Below are positions 12,025-22,839 of a stretch of DNA of 64,000 bases, one piece after another. Numbering within the stretch: the stretch's first letter is position 1; each line of letters begins with the position of its first letter. The notes below the pieces were generated by a model, which did not search any database, had not been told where the DNA came from, and saw only the letters and a program-made list of their open reading frames with translations. This DNA comes from Triglochin maritima (lineage: Eukaryota > Streptophyta > Magnoliopsida > Alismatales > Juncaginaceae): positions 14,898,001 to 14,962,000 of the forward strand of contig OY821788.1 of the NCBI GenBank assembly GCA_963682175.1. The letters run 5' to 3'. The position numbers were made by a program, and so were the translations under genes.

Positions 12025-12370
12025 CTAAATAAAGAGGAGGAGAAGGAAGAAGAGAGGAAGAGGGAAGAGAAGAAGAAAGAAGAGAGGAGCAGACGGGAGA
12101 AGGAAGAAGAAGAGAGGAAGAGAGAGGGGGAGAAGAGGGAGGAGCAGAGAGAGAAGGATAAGAAAGAAGAGAGGAAGAGGTAAGACAAGAAGAGAGAGGA
12201 GGAGAAGGAAGAAGAGAGAAAGAGACAGGAGAAGGAAGAAGAGAGAAAGAGAGAGGAGGAGAAGGAAGAAGGAAGAAGAGGAGAAGGAAGAAGAGAGAAA
12301 GAGAGTGGAGAAGGAGGAAGAGAAGAAGAGGGAGGAGGGGAGGAAGAAGGAAGAATAAAGAAGAGGAGAA
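12025..12370 (+). repeat. Purine-only GA-rich tract coding a Lys/Glu/Arg coiled coil
   Basis: Nearly uninterrupted GAGGAAGAAGAGAGGAAG-type sequence gives a highly charged KEEERKREEKK-like coiled coil within the Ulp1 pseudogene on +. The opposite strand shows long Ser/Leu/Phe ORFs that are only shadows. The in-frame TAA at 12181 and later frame changes show that repeat slippage has broken the frame. Confidence 0.75.
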
Positions 12371-13434
12371 GGAACAAGAGCGCAAGGCAAGGAAACCAAA
12401 CTGGGGTGTGAAAAGACAACGCTCGACGGCCATCGTGGAGCAGCAGATGAAGGAAGATGAAGAGGGGGGCAAGAAGAAGAAGGTGGAAGAAGAGCAAAAG
12501 AGAAGAGACATAGCGACTCAAAGGAGCCTAAAGAAAAAAGGGAAAAAATAGAGGACAATTATAGGTTGGTTGTCCACTTAGGAGGGACAAAACCTGATGT
12601 TGACATGGTTGCATTGGGAACGTTGTCAGCTGATGAGGTCAACATGATATTGAACTTGACCGCAACCAACAAGGACCATAGAGAGGTGATCTGGAGAGGC
12701 GATATGTAGTCTAACACGCACTGACCTGAAGGAACTTATAACGCCTGGGATGGATATGACTGACCAAACTATCGAATCTATGCTTTCGGTTCTCGAAGAA
12801 AGACGCCCACCACAAAAAGTTATATGCATATCAACATTCGAGTCAGGGCGAATTGTGGGTGGCCAAGGCAGAGCAATTGATGATTTTATCCTCCCTAAAA
12901 TAAAAGGTGTGTCTCCAACAGAGATCGTAATCGCACAACTATGCTGGTCTGCAGGTCATTGGATTCTTGGCGTTCAACAGTATCTCTAGGGAGCTAGAGC
13001 AAGGTGAAGATCCAGAGCAGACCATAGGCGTACATGAATGCGCAGCAGCGGATGTGGCTGAATACTGGAGGTACCTACTAAAGGTGGACTGGCCCTTGAC
13101 AATCCTCAGGAAAAATAGCCAACGACAACAACCGGGGAGCAATGATTGCGGAGCCTATGTTTTATACTGGATAAGGTGCCTAATGCTAAAACTTGACCCG
13201 ACGTTGGAGAAGGACCCCAAGAACATCCGCTCTATCAGGGGTGAATTGGCGGTCATGTTACTTAGGAACTGTCGTTCGTGTGTGCAGATCTGAAGTCTAA
13301 TGTTTTTAGTGTTGAGTTTTTTACATGTACAAATTACAAACTCTTTTTTTCGTTATTTTTTTAGTGTTGTGTTTTTTAAATGTACAAATTACAAACTCTT
13401 TCCTTTTGTTTTCAATGATAGGTTTATTGGTTGA

Positions 13435-13965
13435 GTTGCAAAGCAACACACCTAAAACCGAACAGTCACACAACTTATTACCGAACAGATCCACACCGTA
13501 AACCGAACAGTCACACAACTTAATCTGGATAGACAAGCAACCTAATCTGGACAGGTACACCTTAATCCGAACAGTCAAACAACTTAAACCGAACAGATCC
13601 ACAACTTAAACCGAACAGACACATAACTTAATCCGAACAGATCCACACCTTCAACTGAAGAGTCACACACCTTAAACCGAACGGATCCACACCTTAAACC
13701 GAACAATCACAACAACTTAATCCGAACAGATCCACACCTTAAACCGAACAGATCCACACCTTAAACCGAACAATCACGCAACTTAAACCGAACAGAGCCA
13801 CACCTAAAACCGAACAATCACACAACTTAATCCGAACAGATCCACACCTTAAACCGAACAGATCCACACCTTAAACCGAACGGATCCAAAGCGTAAACCA
13901 AACAATCACACAACTTAAACCGAACAAGGACACTACTTAATCCAAACAGACCGTGTATAACAACC
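13435..13965 (-). repeat. 22-bp minisatellite array 2, inverted relative to array 1
   Basis: On + the unit reads AACCGAACAGATCCACACC; on - it aligns with array 1 (GTTCGG, TTAAG, GTGTG). About 24 units lie between the Ulp1 end (13293) and the 3' end of the FAR1-like gene (14140). Orientation therefore follows the reverse-strand gene. Confidence 0.85.
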
Positions 13966-14139
13966 ATTTACATATCCAAACAGATCAACAATTAGAAGTT
14001 TCTTGGTTTTACAAGAACTGAAAATAACAAGAAATATTAAATTAAGGAGGAAGTTCCTCGTAATACAAATTCATGTCCCAATCAGAGAAATCAGGATCCC
14101 CGAGTTTCGGTGCGACTTCGTGCAGCGATGATGCAACCT

Positions 14140-16928
14140 TCATCTTGAACTTTCTCTTCTCTTGTTGGGCGTGCTTTTTATGGCTTTTTTAATTATCTTC
14201 TCAGCTAAAAACACTCGATGTCTAGTCGGCGGTCTTCCTATACGTCTGACCTTATCTGGATTAAGAACCAATGTACCCGCAGACTCAGGTTCATCAAGTC
14301 GAACCAAGAACTGGGTAGTGTGCATACGTGCCTTAAGCAATTCAATACACTTCATGGCCTGAAGATACCTTTCGTGGGAAATGAAGGCTTCCTATGCAAT
14401 CCAAACGGCACGACCCATGATGTCGTCGTGACGACGAAGCACATCCTTCTCCATTACGCCATCGTCTGGGTACATCTTATCTCGATAGCTCCTTCGAATA
14501 TCCTTCCGCCATCGATTAACGATGTAAGAGTCTGGGAGCAATGCATTAGGATTTAAGCGTCCAAGTACAACAAAAATGTGGCAGCATAGAAGGCCAACGT
14601 GCTGAAACATTCTACAATCACATGTGAAGTTCATAAATATGTTTTGTACTAGGAAACGTTTCGACAGTAGCTGCTCACCAGCCAAAACACAGTCAGATAC
14701 CTTGTAATGAAATGTGTCATTCGTATTGAACTCCTCCGTTATATCGCAGTATATCATCTTCCCAATTTCTAACTGCACTTTCTTGAAGACCCCTACCGTA
14801 TACAACTCGCTCATCTATCTCTCGAAGGGATACATTGAAACCAATTAAGGTCTCTTATGAAGACAATCAAAATCTGATTGAGCTTCCTTCTCGTACTTAT
14901 GGCGGAGCGCAAGTTCGTATTGTTGAACAAACTACTTAAGGGTGGTCTTCGAAGTAAGATACTTGTTGAAAAATGTGTTCATACTCTCGCTTCTCTGAGT
15001 AGATGTCATTCCCACGAAAAAACTATCACCAACAAATGCAGGTATCCAAGACTCTCGGATTGCATAAATCGATTTGAGCCAGCTATGGTTCTACAGGTCA
15101 AAATCAAGAAGGAAACCCTACCAATTATGATCAAATTCTCCTGGGGTTTTGGAATAATATACAATCAATTTCAGATCAAATAACATGTGCTTCCGATACT
15201 GCGTCAGCAACTTCATGGGAGCTTTGTTCATTATGTGCCATATACAGAATATGTGTCTTCAATCTGGGAAGACATTCCTTACAGCATCAGTAATGGTGCC
15301 ACATTGATCTGTTATGATAGCTAGGGGAGTTATATCTGCAGAATGGGGGCAATTTAAAAGGAGTGAGTCATATATTGAAAGGTACAAAATCCTACTTTGA
15401 AAACTTTATACTTATTCCGAACAGACCCATAGCTTATTCTGAACAGACAGACAACTTATTCCGAACAGACAGACAACTTAATGTGGACAAACACAAAGTT
15501 AATGTGGACATAATGGGGGTAACCTAATCTGGACAACAACACACCGTAATCTGGACATACCACACTCTTAACTTGAAAGACCACACCGTAATCTGGACAG
15601 ACGTACAATGTATTCGGAACAGACCCACAACGTAATCTGGACAACCATAGTACTTAATCTGGACAGATCCACTCCTTAAACTGAACATACACACAACTTA
15701 AACCGAACGGATCCACACCTTAAACCGAACAGTCACACAACTTAATCCGAACAGATCCACACCTTCAACTGAAGAGTCACACACCTTAAACCGAACGGAT
15801 CCAAATCTTAAACCGAACAGTCACACCACTTAAACCGAACAGATCCACCACTTAAACCGAACAGATACACACCTTAAGCTGAACAGACACAGACCTTCAA
15901 CTGGACATAGCCACACCTTACCGTTCATGCACGACAACCATGTTTGGAACAACCATGTGTAATTTTTAGTGGTCTCAGAAGACAGCAAGCGCAACCGAGC
16001 AAAACTGACTCAAAATGGTGATTAACTCCTACAAATGGGGCAAATGGCATGTCGTATTTGTTTGTAATATAGGTAGTGTTATAACATATTGCGTCTCCAA
16101 AGTATGAATATGCAGCTCTAGAACGACAGTCAGCCCAAAACACGTTCCGTAGTCTTCCTTCGTCATCCATATCCATTACATAGAAAAACATGGAATCAAT
16201 CTTCTGCTTCATAATGAAATAGTTCTGAAGAGCTTGTGCATCACAAGGTCCCATCTTCAAATTTCTGACTTCGTTTATAATGTTCCTAGACACAGAAACC
16301 ACTAAGACCAGGAGCAAAATGTTGAACTTCAGTTATGTTAGGCAAAAAGAATACAAACCTTAAATCTCTTTCATTGAAAGTCAATTTGTCATGACCTCCA
16401 GCCTCGACCACAAAAGATTGTGTGGTCTTAGCAGCCGATATCCCAGTAGTATCATTGCACAATATGCGTACTTTGGCGGCCTCAGGGACGGTTCGTTTTT
16501 GTATGAGAAAATGCATTTGCTCCTGGTCAAGCATGGCGTGGTTATGTTTAAGATCCACATAGTTAATGTGGTAACCCCTTGTTGGGTTTCCGGAGACCCT
16601 TATCTGAGCAGTGCATTGAACTCTACTGCATAACCAAAGCTTCAATTTCTTTTTGTCCTTGGTTTGTTGGTGTCGTGCCCTCCTTGGAGCAAGTCAGCGT
16701 GACACGTATAATAACACCACGATCATAATGAGATTGCCTTATCTTAACACCAAAACCACAAGAATCAGCATAGGCCACGTAAAAGGTTTTGGCTTCTTCG
16801 AAAGAAGGAAAAAATATCTCCTCCTTAGGAATGTTTGCTGACTGCACCACTTGGGAAGGTAAATTAACGATTTCCGTTGGAGTACAGATGAAGGACCACA
16901 GAAGAGAAGGGGAGAAAAAGGAAGACAC
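14140..16928 (-). pseudogene. FAR1-like Mutator-type transposase
   Basis: From ATG 16928 on the reverse strand: a FAR1 DNA-binding region (PSFEEAKTFYVAYADSCGFGV...), then a linker, then the MULE catalytic region (NVFWADCRSRAAYSYFGDAI, NKYDMPFAPFVGVNHH). After a minisatellite intron comes ITDQCGTITDAVRNVFPDS with the second catalytic Asp and the HIFCIWHIMNKAP block. A SWIM zinc finger (FTCDCRMFQHVGLLCCHIF, about 14565-14640) lies near the C-terminus. These proteins catalyse MULE excision and insertion; FAR1 and FHY3 are domesticated relatives. Several stops (e.g. LTSKTTLK*F, RP*LVSMYPFER*) and frame changes make it a pseudogene unless introns explain them. Confidence 0.85.
15412..15925 (-). 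repeat. 22-bp minisatellite array 3, in an intron of the FAR1-like pseudogene
   Basis: About 23 units of the same 22-bp family, again reading AACCGAACAGATCCACACC on + and so GTTCGG...GTGTG on -, the sense strand of the FAR1-like gene. Transposase coding sequence flanks it on both sides (catalytic region above 15925, ITDQ block below 15410), so it is intronic. The part near 15412-15660 is a diverged subtype (AATCTGGACA). Confidence 0.85.
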
Positions 16929-17100
16929 GTCTTAAGATGAAGATGAAAAGTCTTCCACTGTGTAGGAGCGCCAAATTGAGGAATGGAGTGATTTGATACG
17001 CATTAATGAGGGATGGAGGGAGGGATGGAGAGATGGAGTGATTGCTCGAGACATTTGTACGGGCAACCAACGAATTGAGGGATAAAATAAAAAAGAATAT

Positions 17101-18293
17101 CTTTTATCTACTCACATGGAGCGTGCCAACTCAGCCGCGTCCTCAAGTAGCGGTCGTTTATCATTTTTCTATGTAATTTGATTTGGCATGTCTGCCTCTT
17201 CAATGGTGGGTGTGCTGATGATAAACAATAAAATAATAATTTTTAGGCATATTTAGTGTAGTTTTGTATGTATAGAGAATCTACATGAAAAAAATTCATG
17301 TTTGAATTTCTAGACACGAACTCATTTCAGGTTGTGTTGTAATTTTCCTAATATTTAGGAAAAAACACGTTACAAAATATATGGAATAACGAGACCTTGA
17401 CAGGATGTCATGCAATAGGGTAGACATAAAGGCAAAGTGAATGAGATGGTACAAGACAAGATTCATCCTCCGATAATGGTAGGGTTTGAAGTGTTTGCCT
17501 ATGGACTAATGAAACTGGATGGTGCGCAATGTGTCGATTGCTGGCTTATTAACAATTCGACACATGACACGAACACAACATTAATATCATACACGAAATT
17601 AATTCGTGTCATTTTCGTGTACCATGTTCGGGTACCCGAAAAGTACTCAAATGTACATGATTACCTAACTATCCAATTACCCAACTAAATGCAATCTCTA
17701 ACCCTCAGTCCTCAGTCAACCTCAAGTCACTGAGCCCTCACCTGATCACCTTCGTCGGAGCCTCCGTCGGCTTGATCAGCCCTCCTTTGAGGTCGGCCAC
17801 ACTCTCACGCCTCACCCACGACCACACCTGTAACCTCCACTTTTCCCTCCTCGGAGCCTTTGCCGACCTGATCAGAGCTCATTTGAGGCTCCTAGGCTGG
17901 CCACACCCTCATGCCTCTGATCAACTGGAAGGAAAGCTATTGCCTTCCCATTTGATCTTTCATTTGGATGCTATAATGCACATTGAAACAAGCTTGAAAT
18001 AATGCTTTATACACAAGTAGTGCTTTGGTCAACTATTTTCATGTTGAAGAAGTTATTCTTCTTGAAGTTGTTAGCTAGTATTTGATTATCTTTTGATGTC
18101 TGTGTTGCCTTCAAAGTTGTCTTGTAGGAAGGTTTTGATCATTCTGAAGTCTTAAAATGACTAAATTTATGACAGGTACAGTTCACTAATCCGATCTAAA
18201 ATTTACCAAGGCACCAATTTGAAGATAATTTTAGTGAAGTCGGCTTGTTTGCTTGTTCATCACTTGATCTTGATCTCCTATACATAGATAATT
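17101..18293. other. Non-coding stretch, old element debris
   Basis: Contains an AT-rich part, a partly palindromic segment around 17575-17640 (ACACGAAATTAATTCGTGT) and a GC-richer piece at 17700-17960 with recurring CCTGATCA/GATCAGC motifs and two diverged copies of a CTCCTCGGAGCC-like phrase. No protein domain is recognisable in the short ORFs. Confidence 0.4.
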
Positions 18294-19454
18294 GAAAGGA
18301 ATGTGTTCTAAAAGTTTTACTTTTATATGTCAATTATTATGAATTGAATGTGCAAGCATTTTGTTCCTTGATTATGGTATTCGTCTTTTGGAAGTGTTAA
18401 GGAAGAGACACTTGGTCCTTAACCGTAGAGCTCTAAAAGATAATGGTTTACATAAATCAAAAGTTGTTCACAATCATGGTAATTAACATGGAACATTAAT
18501 TACCGAGATAAGATTGTCGTGTTGGTCACCGATTATTGTAGCTCTACAAATAATTGACGACACGAGTATATAAAAGAGGAAAAGATTACTTTTATATATT
18601 GAACAGACCTAACAAGTAAAACATTATGGATTTGTCTTTCGTCTCATTAATGTTTTTACTGTGTCTTGGATCCTAGGATATGAGACTTATATCTTTTCAC
18701 TCAAGAAGTGCTTAATTTGATTATTGTCAAAAGCTATCAATGAGTGTAGTGATAAAAGAAATAGTTGGTTAAGCGTGACTTGTGCTGGAAAAGATAGCTA
18801 GTCAAACGATTATCATTGCCCCTCTTAATTGAGTGATGATATTAGTGGGCCCCTTGATAAAGCAAAATTATAATGTGCACAATGTAACTTGAGTTAAGTT
18901 ACATAAATATAATTAGCTAGAGAGATCAAGAAATGAATATAATACAAAGATGACACATTTCTACTTTGTATATATTCTTAATATCATGAGGCTAGGGACG
19001 GACACAAGTGGTGCACTTACATCACTAAATGGATCGTGTTTTGGTTCGGGTGGAACAAAGACATCTATGTTAATTGGGTAACTATAATGTGTAGCTAGAT
19101 ACCGCTTATAGTTTGAGATATTAATATCGCTGCCAATTTGGCTTAGATCCTCCTATAGGTCACACCACAAAACTAGGAAACAAGATGTTTGATTTTAAGT
19201 TCATATGATGTGTCGGGTTTCATGTGAAAATAGGACACATGTGGTGAATCAATAAAATCAATATGTCATGAGAATTGACATAATTAGAATCATAATAAAT
19301 TCATATGAGGTATATATATATTATGGGGTGTAATAATTTAATATTACATATGATAATATATTATATAAGATGTGAATTTGCTAAAAACCCCAAAAGATCA
19401 AATTTTGTTGGAAATAAATCCAAAATTGGACAAAGGCAAAATCGGTGTCAAACA

Positions 19455-19830
19455 CGGTGAACCGTTCATGGTTCGGTCGACTGGGGTATCATCGGATCGG
19501 TTAACCGAATAGGGAACGGGTAAGCACAATTGGTTGACCGAAATTGTCTGGAGTGCTTGGACAATTGGGTTCGGTTAACCGAGTATGCACGGTCAACCGA
19601 GAAGTAGTATTTTTGGTAGACCGAAGGTGACACGGTCATTCGATGACTATGTCCCAGGAGCGATTCTGGTGGGTCAACGGTAGACCAAGTAAAAGACGTG
19701 GTTCGTCCGAATTCTCCCATGGAATTTTTCTCACACGGATTTGGTCGACTGTCAAGCTCACGGTGTACCGAACACGTGTTATAACCGAACGGTTCGGTTG
19801 ACCGAGTTATACTCGGTCTACCGAACAAGT
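19455..19830 (+). promoter_or_regulatory. Cluster of GGTNNACC dyads upstream of the family X TATA box
   Basis: About a dozen copies of a degenerate dyad, such as TCGGTTAACCGA, CGGTGTACCGAAC, TCGGTCTACCGAAC and TTCGGTCGACTGG, occur every 20-40 bases about 170-550 bases before TATAAAA at 20004. Spacer sequences are unrelated, so this is a motif cluster and not a tandem repeat. Regulatory function is inferred from position. Confidence 0.5.
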
Positions 19831-20207
19831 ACGATTCTTCCTGAATTATTAAGAGATTAATTAAATCATGGGTGGATTAATTCCACATTTAATTAAAACG
19901 TTTTTTGTGGGTGCTTTTGTGGAAATTAGAGATTAATTTTAGGAGAGAATAAGCAAGAGATCATGGCTAAAGAATAGCTCTTGATAAGGATGTTTTGGGA
20001 GACTATAAAAGGACCCCTACTCCTACTTGTTTAAAACTAATGCAAAAATCTTTCTCTCATTAATCTCTCCCTAATCACCACGAAAATCTCTTAGTAAATT
20101 TAAGTTTTAGAGATAAGAATCTCAAGAGCTTAAAAAAGGGTTATTAGCTAGATTCTAAATCTTGTTAGAGATTGATTGGCTAGCTCCTTTCTCTCTAATC
20201 GTGTTTA

Positions 20208-21701
20208 TGTTGGCTTTTTGGTCTTAATCCTTGTTTTGATGATTTAATCAACCTAATCTTAATCATAAGTAATGTAGAGTAGCACACATATTGCATTGCA
20301 TATATATTGCATGTGCTAACATCTACAGGTGATCAAGACTCATGGAAGGAAGGAAATCAAGTCAAGATTTGTAATAAAGCTATATGAAGACTTGTAATCT
20401 TGATTTTATTTTGAGTCTTAGGAACATGTGTAAATTGAGCATACAAGAGTTAAAAACCAATCACTTACACAGTAGGTTCCCTGTAGGAGTTACACTCAAA
20501 TTCTCATATCATTTGGACTCCATTAGATCACCCAAACCTTAGTCGGAAATCACTTAAAACCTAAACCCAGATTTCCTGTGTGAACCGGTCGACCGGACCG
20601 GTTCTCAGTTCGACCGGTTTATAACAGACTCTCCACAGTGATTTTACCGAACTCTACCGGTCGACCGGTTCTACCTTTTCGGTCGACCGATCCCGGATTT
20701 TAATATGGCCGTTTTTCTTGTCGTATTCCTTTAACGGTCGTATTCGTATAAAACAAACTTAACCCCAAAATACATTCGGTAACCGGTCGAACGACGACTT
20801 TGTTTTGGTCGACCGGTTGAACATAAACCAAATTCCCTACTATCGGTCGACACATCTCCGTTCGACCGTTGCACCTTTGTCTCAACCGAATCCCCTTAAC
20901 GGTCGACCGCCCCATACTTTGGTTCGACCGATTCACTTAAGTAGAGTTAAGTTCTAGCTCGTTTGTCCGACCGAATATTTATTTGTTCGACCGTTCTCCT
21001 TGAAATCAAGTGAACGGTCGACCGGTTTATTAGTTTCGGTCAACCGGTTCTGGACAGATTTGCAGCCCGATTTTCTGCTTTGTGTGCTTTGCACAAAACC
21101 CAATCAAATCTTGTCCAAACGGCTAGAAATCTTTACGAGCTTATAAATAGAGGATCAAGACTTGTTGTTAACACAACTCTCCAACTCCAATTGTCCCAAT
21201 ACATTAGAGAGAAACCTCAATCCTCAAAGCTCCCATTTCTACACTCCATAAGCCTAAACTATACACACTTGATCAATTACTCGTCCTACTCAAAGTGTGC
21301 TCAATTAGAGAGTGAATCTCACTCAGTTACAAAGTTTGTCAAAAGAGTATAGACTTCGGTGAGAGCCCGAAGTGATCCTTCACGGATTGTGAGAAGATGA
21401 TTCCAAGCTCGGCGAGGGTTGTTCGCGAGTTTGACGGTTGTAAGGTGTTGTCTCTTGACCCGGAACGGGGAGCGGATAGTGAAGTCGTAGGCGGAGCTCG
21501 CGGAGTCGAGCGGAGCTTGCAAGAGAGGACTAGGACCCGGGTGGGGTGCCGAACCTCTATAAAATCCCCGTGTGATTGTGGTTTGCATTTTTCTTTCTCT
21601 ACTTTTGTTTTGTTTATGCCGCTGCGCATTTGATTGCTTAATCGAGTAGAGAATTAGGATTAGCCATTAATTAGTGGACCCATAACCTACACGATCCTAC
21701 A
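20208..21701 (+). repeat. 5' LTR of the Copia-type element
   Basis: Begins TGTTGGCTTTTTGG and ends ACGATCCTACA. A TATA box (TATAAATA, 21142-21149) divides an upstream part rich in GTCGAC dyads from the downstream part. A related diverged LTR occurs in reverse as a solo LTR at 43157-44682. Confidence 0.93.
20583..21050 (+). promoter_or_regulatory. GGTCGACCGG dyad cluster in the Copia-type 5' LTR
   Basis: About fifteen copies of CGGTCGACCGG or close variants (TTCGACCG, GGTCGAACG, GGTCAACCGG) occur every about 30 bases, ending some 90 bases before the TATA box at 21142. Intervening sequences are unrelated to each other. Position in U3 suggests binding sites for a regulatory protein; this is inference. 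Confidence 0.55.
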
Positions 21702-21702
21702 T

Positions 21703-21716
21703 TTGGTAGCAGAGCC
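21703..21716 (+). promoter_or_regulatory. Primer binding site, initiator Met tRNA type
   Basis: TTGGTAGCAGAGCC lies one base after the 5' LTR. It differs from the canonical plant initiator-methionine site (TGGTATCAGAGC) by a single T to G change, as expected for Copia elements. Confidence 0.85.
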
Positions 21717-21753
21717 TTGTGCGCTAAATTGCATACTTAATAGTATTTTTAGC

Positions 21754-22467
21754 ATGGCTAGTACATCTAATCACGTAGAGGGATTATGTACAACTCGACC
21801 TCCTTTGCTAAATGGGTCAAATTATGATTATTGGAAGAATAGGATGAAAATATTCCTAATTTCAAATGACCTTAAGTATTTGATGTTTCTCCAAAATCCA
21901 TACACACCCCCAAATGAAGATGAATTAGATTCACTCACTAGGCCCAAAATGAAAGAAATTGAGATGAACTCAAAAATAATGAACATTCTATATTATGGGC
22001 TAAATGAGGGTGAATACAATAGAATTAGGGCATGTGTTAGTGCATATGAAATTTGGCATAGATTGCAAATGCATCCTTAGGGCGATAGCAAAACTAAGGA
22101 AACCCGTATTAGTCTCCTCATGCATAAATATGAAATATTTTCTATGCAAATCGGTGAGAACATAAGCGAAATGAACACTCGCTTCACCGATATTACTAAC
22201 TCTCTTTTAGTTCTTGGAAGAAAAATCAATGAAGGAGAGATGACGAGGAAGTTCCGCCGGTCACTTAGCATCGATTGCGAAGATAAAGTCGTCGCAATTG
22301 AAGAGGCGCACGATCTTTCAAAATTAAAGATGGAGGAACTCGTTGGAAATCTCATGGCTTATGAGCTCCAAATTAACCATCGGAAGGAGAAGGAAGCCTC
22401 CAAGAACAAATTCACCTTGGGATTACATGCAAATATTGACCAACCAAGGAGAAGTGTAGAAGATTAG
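21754..22467 (+). pseudogene. Copia-type gag (UBN2/DUF4219-like), interrupted
   Basis: From ATG 21754 the product starts MASTSNHVEGLCTTRPPLLN with the Copia gag phrase NGSNYDYWKNRMKIFL. A TAG at 22078 breaks the frame, which continues as NISEMNTRFTDITNSLLVLG and KMEELVGNLMAYELQI, all typical UBN2 gag landmarks. A second TAG ends this part at 22465; beyond it DIEVLAKDFFKYLNKDKGEK continues the gag pattern in the same frame. The nucleocapsid zinc knuckle is not seen. Confidence 0.85.
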
Positions 22468-22499
22468 GACATCGAAGTCCTAGCAAAAGACTTCTTTAA

Positions 22500-22690
22500 A
22501 TACCTCAACAAGGATAAAGGAGAAAAGAGTGAAAGAAGAGGTAGAAGAAGTGAGAAAAGAGAAAAGGAGAAGGAGAAGTAAGATAGTGAAAATGAGAGAA
22601 AAGAAGGGGAGAAGAAGAAGGAGAGAAGGGAGAGGAGAAGAGAAAAGGAGAAGAACAAGAGAAGAGAAAGGAAAGAGGAAGCACACAAGG
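22500..22690 (+). repeat. Purine-rich tract inside the Copia gag region
   Basis: Almost pure A/G sequence (GAGAAGAAGAAGGAGAGAAGG-like) within the gag-derived frame encodes Lys/Arg/Glu-rich sequence. Reverse-strand Ser/Leu/Phe ORFs here are shadows. It resembles the GA tract of the Ulp1 pseudogene in composition only. Confidence 0.6.
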
Positions 22691-22839
22691 CTACACGGGA
22701 TGATTCTTCATCACCATCATCATCGTCGTCTTCCTTGCAAAGTCGAAGAGAGGTGGCTCACTCATGCTTCATGGTTATTGAAGATGATCAAAGTGAGGTA
22801 GAATCTAACTCTTGCTCTAATAATTCATGCTCAACTAAT

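Larger units (their letters stand above)
9926..13293 (+). pseudogene. Transposon-borne plant mobile domain plus Ulp1-like (C48) protease gene
   Basis: Exon 1 (9926-9973, MDSSTPAVDSEPVPEP) ends at a GT donor. Exon 2 starts at 10049 after TTTGTTTTAG and runs in frame into a PMD-like sequence containing SLTLEDVALILGL. A PMD-like tail resumes after the minisatellite intron (VWLCEKFRLGEPRCGVYPR, from about 11535). A charged coiled coil follows (about 11880-12370). The C48 protease part has the catalytic His in SAGHWILG (12957) and the Gln-Cys box QQPGSNDCG (Cys at 13147). Ulp1 proteases cleave SUMO-type conjugates. Decay is clear: stops at 10553 and 12181, and the His and Cys blocks lie in different frames. 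About 15 residues appear to be missing between them, and the residue in the catalytic Asp position reads Asn (FNSIS). Confidence 0.75.
9500..17100. mobile_element. Decayed MULE-type region: PMD-Ulp1 gene facing a FAR1-like transposase
   Basis: A PMD-Ulp1 (C48 protease) pseudogene on + (9926-13293) converges with a FAR1-like MULE transposase pseudogene on - (16928-14140). Ulp1-like genes carried by Mutator-like elements are known from plants (KAONASHI type), and FAR1-related transposases belong to the same superfamily. Both halves share one 22-bp minisatellite, which supports a common origin. Outer limits are approximate because no terminal inverted repeats or 9-bp target duplication could be recognised. 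It could instead be two adjacent elements. Confidence 0.55.

Noticed and set aside
11799..12558. Reverse-strand ORFs of 177-240 codons rich in Ser, Leu and Phe
   Set aside because: They arise from the complement of the purine-only tract of the Ulp1 pseudogene. Low-complexity composition in all three frames marks them as artefacts.
10690..15925. 22-bp repeats considered as a CRISPR array
   Set aside because: Units are directly adjacent and degenerate with no unique spacers, and the DNA is from a plant nucleus.
9480..17300. Terminal inverted repeats of the MULE-type region
   Set aside because: I compared 9480-9800 with the reverse complement of 17060-17300 and saw no convincing inverted similarity or 9-bp target duplication, so no ends are annotated.
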